A stretch of DNA of 12,351 nucleotides from Verrucomicrobia bacterium UBA6354 (GTDB lineage Bacteria > Verrucomicrobiota > Kiritimatiellia > RFP12 > UBA1067). Within the stretch, counting starts at the first letter, position 1; each line of letters starts with the position of its first letter. The stretch lies in NCBI GenBank assembly GCA_002440145.1, contig DJRS01000136.1:1-12351 (forward strand), read 5' to 3'. A model generated the notes under the pieces. It was not told where the DNA came from. It saw only the letters and a list, made by a program, of their open reading frames with translations, and did no database searches. Made by a program: the position numbers and the translations under genes. This document shows positions 6,924 through 12,351 of this stretch, piece by piece.

Positions 6924-7984
6924 GCGCGAAACGCCCCAAGCGGAATTTAAGCGCCCGCACGCGCAAGAAACGCGGAACGCGGAAACGCACTTCCTCGCGC
7001 CGCGCGGCGCGCTGGGCGAGTCTGCTGGGCTTCGCCGGTTTGCTGATGTGGGCCGCGGCCGGCGTATGGTTTGTCCACCATCCTCCGCGGTGGATCGAGT
7101 CCAAAGCGCAAACATCGCCTCTGCTGACGCACGTTCTCTGCGCCATCGGCAACCCCCTGGGCGATTTGACCGATTCCCTGGCTTGGACGGGGCATGACGC
7201 CGTTTATGAATACGACGAAGAAGCCCCCGCCGGACAGGTTCTGTTTGCGGGCGCCCCCGTCCGAACGGGCGCACCCGCGCCTGACGACATCCAGATTCTG
7301 GACCGCGGCGAATTCCTGGTGGGGTGGTCCCCGAAACTTCGCCACCCGGTCTGGGTGGCTTATCACGTTCCTCGCGAAGCACGCTACGAAGTAGGCAAGC
7401 GGCCGAGCTTCCTGCGCGACAAGAGCGTCCCCAACTGTCCGCTTTCCGGCGCATACGACCACTCCGGCTACGACCGCGGGCATATGGCGCCGAACTACGC
7501 CATCGCGACCCGTTTCGGCCCGCAGGCGCAGCGCAAAACTTTTCTGATGTCGAATATCTCGCCGCAATCGCCGCCGCTGAACCGCGGCGTCTGGCGCGAG
7601 GTCGAACACCGCATTGCGGACTTCTGGACGGCGCGCTGGGGAGAAATCTGGGTTGTCGTTGGGAGTGTTTCGGATTCATACGAGAAGCTGCCCGGAACGG
7701 ACATCGACGTACCTTCCCAGTACTATGCCGTTGTCGTCTGCCAGGAAGGTTTGAACATACGCGCGTTTGCGCTTCTGTTCGGTCAGCATGTCCCCTGGCG
7801 TTGCTGGCCGACGCGAAATCTGATAACAATCGACGAACTGGAAGAACGCACAGGGCTTGACTTCCTGCCGGACTTGCCGGATTTCATCCAGCGTCCGCTT
7901 GAAGCCGAACTTCCGTCGCGGCTGCTGCCCATGCGCCCGTTGGACGCCTTAAAAACGATCGGGCTGCGACTGAAGTGCTACTAG
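6920..7984 (+). CDS. Membrane-anchored DNA/RNA non-specific endonuclease (NUC/EndoG family)
   Basis: Predicted metal-dependent, sugar-non-specific nuclease of the beta-beta-alpha-Me fold, related to Serratia nuclease and EndoG. The 354-residue product starts with a strongly basic stretch (residues 4-32, mostly Arg/Lys/Ser/Thr), then one hydrophobic helix (about 34-51). This fits a signal anchor that leaves the catalytic part outside the cytoplasm. The signature GYDRGHMAPN (183-192) gives catalytic His188 and Arg186. SNISPQ (211-216) and LNRGVW (220-225) supply the likely metal ligand Asn221, with Glu227 or Glu229 as the acidic partner. The start ATG at 6920 overlaps the previous stop, with GGAAG at 6911-6915. 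The gene ends the plus-strand run. Likely roles are nutrient DNA degradation or DNA clearance at the envelope, which is inference. No immunity-protein gene is recognisable beside it. Confidence 0.9.
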   Translation: MSAKRPKRNLSARTRKKRGTRKRTSSRRAARWASLLGFAGLLMWAAAGVWFVHHPPRWIESKAQTSPLLTHVLCAIGNPLGDLTDSLAWTGHDAVYEYDEEAPAGQVLFAGAPVRTGAPAPDDIQILDRGEFLVGWSPKLRHPVWVAYHVPREARYEVGKRPSFLRDKSVPNCPLSGAYDHSGYDRGHMAPNYAIATRFGPQAQRKTFLMSNISPQSPPLNRGVWREVEHRIADFWTARWGEIWVVVGSVSDSYEKLPGTDIDVPSQYYAVVVCQEGLNIRAFALLFGQHVPWRCWPTRNLITIDELEERTGLDFLPDLPDFIQRPLEAELPSRLLPMRPLDALKTIGLRLKCY

Positions 7985-7999
7985 ATCCGCTTGCGGATC
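7984..7999. terminator. Palindrome between convergent genes, possible bidirectional terminator
   Basis: GATCCG (7984-7989), loop CTTG (7990-7993), CGGATC (7994-7999). The perfect 6-bp stem with a CUUG tetraloop would be compact in RNA. It spans the whole 13-nt gap between the nuclease stop (7982-7984) and the yggS stop (7998-8000), so it could serve both transcripts. Neither side has a T-tract, so Rho-independent action is uncertain. Confidence 0.4.
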
Positions 8000-8783
8000 A
8001 ATCAAGGATCTTGACGGTCGGTCCCGCTCCTGAATAGGAATCGAGCCCCGCCGAGGCGCCGTCTTCCTCGGGAAGAGCGGCGCGCACCGCCTTGATTTTC
8101 GGACGCTCGCCAAAGAGAACCGTGCCCAACCTCACCCATGTCGCGCCTTCCTCGACGGCGACTTCGTAATCGCCGCTCATCCCCATGGAAAGGCGCGGCA
8201 GACCGATGGAAAGCTTCTGCTCCAGTGCATCCCTCAATTCGCGCAATTTTCTGAAGTAGGGCCGCGCATCCTCTTTGTTCTCCGAGAATGGAGCCATCGT
8301 CATCAGGCCATCCAGCGTAATGCGCGGACATTCCGACACAATGTGAGAGACAACGTCTTCCGCCTCCTCCGGCTTCATGCCGCTCTTGGACTTTTCGCCA
8401 GAGACGTTCACTTCCAGCAAAATCCGCGGGTGCGCGCCGATCGCATCCGCGACCGTGTTGATGCGTTCGGCAAGTTTCAGCGAATCGACGGAGTGGATCA
8501 CGTCAAAGAGTTCCAATGCCGGACGCACCTTGTTGCTTTGGAGATGTCCGATCAAATGCCACGACGGGCCCGCCTTGGATGCGGGCTTCTTCCACGCAGC
8601 CTCCTGCACTTTGTTCTCGCCGATCATGGTCAAGCCGGCCTCCCACGCTTCGTCAACCGTTTCGGCGCCATGGGTCTTGGTCACGGCGACGATCTCGACG
8701 TTTCTTGGGTCACGCCCGGCACATGCGCACGCCGCGGCGATTTTTCCGCGCACTTCGCGCAGAATCTCCTTCAGGTCTCTCAC
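7998..8783 (-). CDS. yggS: YggS/PROSC family pyridoxal phosphate homeostasis protein
   Basis: PLP-binding alanine-racemase-fold protein that buffers pyridoxal phosphate. It has no known catalytic activity. The 261-residue product shows VAVTK (32-36) with Lys36 as the Schiff-base lysine, IGENKVQEA (54-62), WHLIGHLQSNK (75-85), LLEVNVSGEKSKSG (122-135), LDGLMTMAP (157-165), and the phosphate site SMGMSGDYEVAVEEGAT (199-215), then VRLGTVLFG. The C-terminal ~35 residues beyond FGERP form an extension of unclear role. I choose GTG at 8783 because it overlaps the pth stop as GTGA and fits the family N-terminus. The upstream ATG at 8819 would run 40 nt into pth and add non-family residues. It is the last gene of the minus-strand run. 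Confidence 0.94.
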   Translation of the reverse strand: MRDLKEILREVRGKIAAACACAGRDPRNVEIVAVTKTHGAETVDEAWEAGLTMIGENKVQEAAWKKPASKAGPSWHLIGHLQSNKVRPALELFDVIHSVDSLKLAERINTVADAIGAHPRILLEVNVSGEKSKSGMKPEEAEDVVSHIVSECPRITLDGLMTMAPFSENKEDARPYFRKLRELRDALEQKLSIGLPRLSMGMSGDYEVAVEEGATWVRLGTVLFGERPKIKAVRAALPEEDGASAGLDSYSGAGPTVKILD

Positions 8784-9373
8784 TTCTCCGTCTCCTTCGC
8801 CGCGGATGCGGCAGACCAACCGTTATAGGCGTTCATCGCCCTGTCGACACCGTCCGTCAAAACAAGCTCGACTGCCTTCACGCTCGCCGGCAGCGTCACG
8901 TCCATAATCCGCCGCGTCGCCGGATTGAACTTGCCGAGCACGTGCCCGATCACATTGTCCTTGTCTTTTCCGACACCGATCTTGACACGGATGAAATCGC
9001 TCGAACCCAGGCGCTCGATGATATTCCGGACGCCATTGTGTCCACCGCACGAACCGCCTTTCTTGATGCGCAGCCTGCCGACCGGAAGATCGATGTCGTC
9101 TTGGACGACGATAAGATCCCTCGCCGTCGCATTGGCGTATTTGACAAGCGGCGCGACGGCCTGTCCGGACAGGTTCATGTAGGTCTGGGGCTTGACCAGC
9201 AAAACGCGCGCGCCCCCGAAAACGCCGCGCGCGAGGAAAGCGTTCTCCGCCTTCTTGAACTCCCAATCCACGCCCATCTGGCGCGCAATCAGATCCGCCG
9301 CCTCGAATCCGATCGAGTGCGGCGTACCCGCATATTGCGCGCCCGGGTTGCCCAACCCCACAATAATCTTCAT
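8780..9373 (-). CDS. pth: Peptidyl-tRNA hydrolase
   Basis: Releases peptides from prematurely dropped peptidyl-tRNA in the cytosol so that tRNA can be reused. It is normally essential. The 197-residue product is the usual length and has IVGLGNPG (4-11), His19 in TPHSIGF as the catalytic base (usual motif TRHNxGF, so R and N are replaced), KPQTYMNLSG (61-70) with Asn67, QDDIDLPVGRLRIKKGG (91-107) with Asp92, and GGHNGVRNI (110-118) with Asn113. All catalytic and tRNA-binding residues are present. The gene follows prs by 13 nt with no obvious ribosome binding site, and its stop is embedded in the yggS GTG. In many bacteria prs, rplY (ctc) and pth form a trio, but rplY is absent here. Confidence 0.96.
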   Translation of the reverse strand: MKIIVGLGNPGAQYAGTPHSIGFEAADLIARQMGVDWEFKKAENAFLARGVFGGARVLLVKPQTYMNLSGQAVAPLVKYANATARDLIVVQDDIDLPVGRLRIKKGGSCGGHNGVRNIIERLGSSDFIRVKIGVGKDKDNVIGHVLGKFNPATRRIMDVTLPASVKAVELVLTDGVDRAMNAYNGWSAASAAKETEK

Positions 9374-9386
9374 TGTGGGCGGGGCG

Positions 9387-10346
9387 TTATTCGTGGTTGA
9401 AGAGATCGTTGATCGACTCGTTGCCGTGAATGCGCTTGATCGCCTCGCCGATCAACGGCGCCACGGAGAGTTGCGTAAGCTTGAACGGCAGCTTGGACGG
9501 GTCGAATCCCGCGCGGAGCGGAATCGTATCCGTCACGACGAGTTCGTCGAGCTGCGTCTCTTTCATGAGCCGCTCTTCGCCCTTCGAGGTCAGCGGGAAG
9601 TGCGAGACGAACGCATGCACGCTGCGCGCGCCCGAATCGCGGCACATCTTCGCCGCGGCGGAAAGCGTGCCACCCGTCGCCGTCATGTCGTCGATCATGA
9701 TGACGTCGCAGTCCTTGACGTCGCCCACCACGCTGAAGGCGTCGACCGTGGAGTCGCCCGTACGCTGCTTGGCGACGATCGCAAGACCCGTCTTGAGCTT
9801 GCGGCTGTAGCCGTAGGCCGTCTTGGCCCCACCCGTGTCGGGCGACACGACAATCGGCTTCTGGAAGTGCATGTCGCGGATGTACTTCAAAATAACCGGT
9901 TCGGCGTGAAGCTGGTCGAGCGGGATGTTGAAGAAGCCCTGGATCTGGTTCGCGTGCAAATCAAGCGTCAACACGCGGTCCGCACCCGCCGCGGTGAGCA
10001 GATTGGCGATGAGGCGCGCGGTAATCGGCACGCGCGGCTGATCCTTGCGGTCCTGGCGCGCATAGCCGTAGTACGGGAGAACGGCCGTGATGCGCGCCGC
10101 AGAGCCGCGCTTGAGCGCGTCCATGATGATGAACAGCTCCATGTACGCCTCGTTCGGCTCGGGAGACCCCGACTGTATCACGAAAACATCGCGTCCGCGC
10201 ACGCCTTCCATCACCTGGCAGAACGTCTCCCCGTCCGGGAAGTGCTTTATGTCGATCTTGTTGAGCGGCTTGCCCAGATAGGAAGCGACCTTTTCGGCCA
10301 ACGGCAGGTTGGCCGTGCCCGAGAACACCATGAAGTCATCATTCAT
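9387..10346 (-). CDS. prs: Ribose-phosphate pyrophosphokinase (PRPP synthase)
   Basis: Makes PRPP from ribose 5-phosphate and ATP for purine, pyrimidine, His, Trp and NAD synthesis. The product is 319 residues, the standard class I length. Visible landmarks are HFPDGE (35-40), YGYARQDRK (93-101) in the ATP site, HANQIQGFF (131-139) with catalytic-site His131, SPDTGGAKTAYGYSRKL (168-184) in the flexible-loop region, and the PRPP loop IDDMTATGGTL (218-228). I place the start at ATG 10346, with AAGGA about 8 nt upstream. An in-frame ATG 10 codons earlier gives a non-family extension. It sits 58 nt after the DUF1846 gene and 13 nt before pth, so it may be cotranscribed with both. Confidence 0.97.
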   Translation of the reverse strand: MNDDFMVFSGTANLPLAEKVASYLGKPLNKIDIKHFPDGETFCQVMEGVRGRDVFVIQSGSPEPNEAYMELFIIMDALKRGSAARITAVLPYYGYARQDRKDQPRVPITARLIANLLTAAGADRVLTLDLHANQIQGFFNIPLDQLHAEPVILKYIRDMHFQKPIVVSPDTGGAKTAYGYSRKLKTGLAIVAKQRTGDSTVDAFSVVGDVKDCDVIMIDDMTATGGTLSAAAKMCRDSGARSVHAFVSHFPLTSKGEERLMKETQLDELVVTDTIPLRAGFDPSKLPFKLTQLSVAPLIGEAIKRIHGNESINDLFNHE

Positions 10347-10404
10347 ATGAATTTCCTTTTTAAAATCCGTTCGCATTGCATATCCTGTCGCGGAACCGGC
10401 GTCT

Positions 10405-11412
10405 TCAGTCGGCTTTCGCCATCGTCGTCAACGCCCGGGCGAGCATGTCCATGCCCGCCTTGCCCGCATCGAAGTCCGCCTTCACGCGTTCGTAGCGCCG
10501 GACGCATTCCTCGCGACTCGCCGCGCGCACGACCACGTCATTCACTATGCCGCGCGAGAGCCTGTTGACGCCCATGTCGGTCGGACTCTTGTACGGGCAG
10601 GGTCCGTCCATCATCCGTTCCCAGATTGCGCGCAGGATGGGGTAGGCCTCGACGTCGCGATTGTAGTTGACGCGCATCTCCCCGTAGGCCAGGAAGTGGT
10701 GCGGGTCTATCTGGTTCTCGTCCTTCAGCTCGAGCGTGGCAGCCTCATAGGCGACGTTCAGCGGATGCATCAGCGGCAAGTCCCACACCGGGAAAGTCTC
10801 GAACTTGGCATACCCCGCCCGCTGTCCGCGCTTGACCTCGTGGTACAGCATCGTCAGGCACGTCGCGAACTTCCCGGAACAGGGACCCGGCCCCGTCACG
10901 ACGACAATCGGTTTCTCCGTCGGTATGTAATCGTTCCGTCCATATCCCGAATCGCTGACGATCGTCTCCAGGTCGTTCGGATAGCCCTTGATGGGATAGT
11001 GGTAGAAGACGTTCACGCCCGCCGTCTCGAGCGTCTTCGCGAATGCGCGCGCCGCCGGATGGCCGTCGAACCGTGTGATGACGACGCCCCGCACCGAAAT
11101 GCCGTACTCCTTCATCGCGGCGACCAGCTTGAGCGTCTCCTCCTCGTAGGTCGTGCCGTAGTCGGCGCGCTTTTTCTTCGTCTCAATATCGCCCGCATAC
11201 ACGCACAGGACGATCTCCGCCCGGTCGGCCAGATTCTGCAGAAGGCGCAGCTTGACGTTGCGATCGTACCCCGGCAGACAGCGCGCGGCATGATTGTCGT
11301 TCATCAATTTCCCGCCGAATTCAAGGTAGAGCTTGTCGTACTTCCGGGCCCGGCGGAGAATCTCGGCCGACTGTTCGCGCAAGTAGCGGTCATTGTCGAA
11401 TCCGAGCTTCAC
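10405..11412 (-). CDS. DUF1846 family protein lacking the usual C-terminal third
   Basis: Belongs to DUF1846, a family of unknown function with known structures. The 335-residue product keeps the family core: KLGFDNDRYL (2-11), LYLEFGGKLMNDNHAARCLPGY (28-49), VVITRFDGHPAARAF (110-124), HYPIKGYPNDLE (138-149), the phosphate-loop-like TGPGPCSGKFATCL (173-186), KFETFPVWDLPLMHP (203-217), VNYNRDVEAYPIL (248-260) and SPTDMGVNRLSRGIV (276-290). From memory, family members run near 490-500 residues. This one stops soon after the RRYERV helix (306-311), so about 150 residues are missing, and no remnant lies in the 58 nt before prs. The start is GTG at 11412, sharing GTGA with the iscU stop. That tight coupling suggests cotranslation with the Fe-S scaffold. 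Function is not known. Confidence 0.87.
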   Translation of the reverse strand: MKLGFDNDRYLREQSAEILRRARKYDKLYLEFGGKLMNDNHAARCLPGYDRNVKLRLLQNLADRAEIVLCVYAGDIETKKKRADYGTTYEEETLKLVAAMKEYGISVRGVVITRFDGHPAARAFAKTLETAGVNVFYHYPIKGYPNDLETIVSDSGYGRNDYIPTEKPIVVVTGPGPCSGKFATCLTMLYHEVKRGQRAGYAKFETFPVWDLPLMHPLNVAYEAATLELKDENQIDPHHFLAYGEMRVNYNRDVEAYPILRAIWERMMDGPCPYKSPTDMGVNRLSRGIVNDVVVRAASREECVRRYERVKADFDAGKAGMDMLARALTTMAKAD

Positions 11413-11981
11413 TTCGCCACTCCGTTGATTTCGTCGAGAATCGCCTGGATCTTGCCCTTGCACCGTCCGCAGCCTCCGCCGGCCTTCGTGTAATTCGTCA
11501 CTTCCTCCACGGTCGTAAGCCCGTTTTCCGCAATGACGCGGCGCACTTCGTTCTCGCTCACATTGTAGCAGGTGCACAAAACCGTGTCTTCAAGATTGCG
11601 GTCCGTGTTCTTTCCCGTCTCGTAATTCTTGATGGCCGCCTCCATGGCCTCCCGGCCCATGACCGAACAATGCATCTTCTGCGGCGGCAGACCGCCCAAA
11701 TAGTCCGCTATATCCTTGTTTGTGATCTTCTTCGCCTCTTCAAGCGTTTTGCCGATGACCATCTCGGTCAACGCCGAACTGGAAGCAATGGCGCTCGCGC
11801 AGCCGAAAGTCTGGAATTTGGCTTCGCTGATGCGTCCGTCCGGCCCCAGCTTGAACTGGAATTGCAAAGCATCGCCGCACGCAAGCGAGCCCACGGTCGC
11901 AGTGCCGTCCGGCTTGTCAATCTTGCCCACGTTCCGCGGATTCCGGAAGTGTTCTAGGACTTTATCTGAATAGTTCCACAT
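11409..11981 (-). CDS. nifU: IscU/NifU-type Fe-S scaffold with C-terminal BFD [2Fe-2S] domain
   Basis: Scaffold on which iron-sulfur clusters are assembled before transfer to apoproteins. The 190-residue product has a NifU_N/IscU domain (1-125) with the three scaffold cysteines Cys35 (SLACGDA, with Asp37), Cys61 (TFGCAS) and Cys105 (KMHCSV). A BFD-like [2Fe-2S] domain (about 133-190) has CTC (136-138) and CGRC (171-174). The third NifU domain (Nfu type, CxxC) is missing, so it is a two-domain NifU rather than a full NifU. The start is ATG at 11981. The open frame extends 77 codons further upstream, but that part has no family similarity and contains the promoter. There is no Shine-Dalgarno site. 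No cysteine desulfurase gene (iscS/nifS) is adjacent, so the sulfur donor must be encoded elsewhere. Confidence 0.93.
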   Translation of the reverse strand: MWNYSDKVLEHFRNPRNVGKIDKPDGTATVGSLACGDALQFQFKLGPDGRISEAKFQTFGCASAIASSSALTEMVIGKTLEEAKKITNKDIADYLGGLPPQKMHCSVMGREAMEAAIKNYETGKNTDRNLEDTVLCTCYNVSENEVRRVIAENGLTTVEEVTNYTKAGGGCGRCKGKIQAILDEINGVAK

Positions 11982-11991
11982 GGCGCGGTAT

Positions 11992-12000
11992 ATTATAGCA
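11992..12000 (-). promoter_or_regulatory. Extended -10 promoter of nifU, near-leaderless
   Basis: Read on the minus strand, TGC (12000-11998) precedes a perfect TATAAT (11997-11992). I see no good -35 box at 16-18 nt. The predicted +1 near 11985 leaves only about 4 nt before the ATG at 11981. The arrangement mirrors the one before ftsH. Confidence 0.6.
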
Positions 12001-12119
12001 TATTTTGACTTCTTGTGGGGGCAAAAACTGAAAGTGCGGTTTGCCTCAAGGCCGGGTTTGTTTTCCGTCGCTGCCACCGCGGTTTTTCGAAACTGGCGTT
12101 GGCTCCCCTGGATACAGGA

Positions 12120-12174
12120 ACAGCCGCGCGATGCAGAAAGGATGCGGCTGTCTCGCCTGCCGGGCGCACAGGCG
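12120..12174. other. Two adjacent hairpins in the intergenic region
   Basis: Hairpin 1: ACAGCCGC (12120-12127) pairs with GCGGCTGT (12144-12151), a perfect 8-bp stem with a 16-nt purine-rich loop. Hairpin 2: CGCCTG (12154-12159) pairs with CAGGCG (12169-12174), a 6-bp stem with a 9-nt loop. Only 2 nt separate them. I do not recognise a known riboswitch or ncRNA family, and no T-tract follows on either strand. Confidence 0.35.
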
Positions 12175-12230
12175 GATTCAAACGGAATACGCCTCATGCC
12201 CGGACAGACCATTTATATCTTGAGGCAATC

Positions 12231-12250
12231 GCCCCATATTGCCCCATACT
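12231..12250. repeat. 10-bp near-tandem duplication
   Basis: GCCCCATATT (12231-12240) is followed directly by GCCCCATACT (12241-12250), 9 of 10 identical. It is probably a small slippage duplication. It could double a regulator half-site, but nothing here proves that. Confidence 0.4.
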
Positions 12251-12351
12251 ATAGAGGAGTAGAGAGGAGGATAGCCCCGTCCCCCTTTCCCAAACGGTCC
12301 ACCTAAGACGGGGGCGAATCCGGCCGCGCGGCGCCACGAACAGACGGGATT

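Larger units (their letters stand above)
11982..12351. other. Gene-free region upstream of nifU
   Basis: No open frame here shows a recognisable domain or a good ribosome site with a start. The frames present are short and rich in Arg, Pro and Cys as random GC-rich reading gives. The stretch holds the nifU promoter, two adjacent hairpins (12120-12174), a 10-bp near-tandem duplication (12231-12250), a purine-rich run (12253-12271), and a 7-bp inverted repeat CCCCGTC (12275-12281) / GACGGGG (12307-12313) with a 25-nt loop. It may be the leader of a gene to the right of the window. Confidence 0.5.

Noticed and set aside
6920..7984. Nuclease considered as a toxin with a neighbouring immunity gene
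   Set aside because: There is no delivery domain, no polymorphic C-terminal arrangement and no recognisable immunity gene. The next gene is convergent yggS.
9192..10568. 458-codon plus-strand open frame opposite pth, prs and the DUF1846 gene
   Set aside because: It is antisense to clear family genes, has biased Arg/Val/His composition and no motif.
11982..12212. N-terminal extension of nifU up to 12212
   Set aside because: The added 77 residues have no NifU similarity and would include the extended -10 promoter. The family N-terminus begins at MWNYSDKVLEHF.
12205..12260. Possible plus-strand promoter TTGAGG with TACTAT
   Set aside because: The spacing is about 21 nt, too long for a standard promoter, and no start codon with a ribosome site follows within the window.
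11980..12306. 108-codon plus-strand open frame in the right-hand intergenic region
   Set aside because: It starts inside the nifU start codon region, has no ribosome site and no recognisable domain.

Overview
The window carries ten protein-coding genes in two convergent runs, with no rRNA, tRNA, CRISPR array or insertion sequence that I can recognise. The DNA is GC-rich by eye, uses the standard code and is tightly packed: neighbouring genes often overlap by ATGA or GTGA. Gene content and residue patterns (CdaA-type diadenylate cyclase next to FtsH and FtsK, RodZ, a NifU-like protein with a BFD [2Fe-2S] domain, a DUF1846 protein) fit an uncultured anaerobe. A member of the Verrucomicrobiota/Kiritimatiellota/Lentisphaerota group is plausible, but that placement is inference only.

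Plus-strand run, 312 to 7984: ftsH (membrane AAA+ zinc protease), cdaA (c-di-AMP synthase), a 58-residue single-helix membrane peptide that looks like the N-terminal anchor of a CdaR/YbbR protein without its extracellular repeats, ftsK (DNA translocase), a short rodZ-like gene, a 78-residue zinc ribbon protein, and a membrane-anchored DNA/RNA non-specific endonuclease of the NUC/EndoG family. Most junctions overlap, so this looks like one envelope/division/second-messenger transcription unit. A near-perfect extended -10 box (TGG-TATAAT) ends 7 nt before the ftsH start, which predicts a leaderless mRNA.

Minus-strand run, read from 11981 down to 7998: iscU/nifU-type Fe-S scaffold with BFD domain, a C-terminally shortened DUF1846 protein coupled to it by GTGA, prs (PRPP synthase), pth (peptidyl-tRNA hydrolase), and yggS (PLP homeostasis protein) coupled to pth by GTGA. 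The iscU gene also has an extended -10 box (TGC-TATAAT) about 10 nt before its ATG and no Shine-Dalgarno site. The two runs meet at a perfect small palindrome (7984-7999) that fills the 13-nt gap between the convergent stop codons.

Two longer gene-free stretches flank the block. Bases 1-311 hold a bulged hairpin, two copies of a short degenerate repeat (GGGACT...CCTGCCATT) and the ftsH promoter. Bases 11982-12351 hold the iscU promoter, two adjacent hairpins, a 10-bp tandem duplication and no convincing gene. No dramatic new system is evident. The best leads are the orphan CdaR-like anchor, the shortened DUF1846 protein tied to an Fe-S scaffold, the leaderless promoter architecture, and the division operon ending in an envelope-anchored nuclease.
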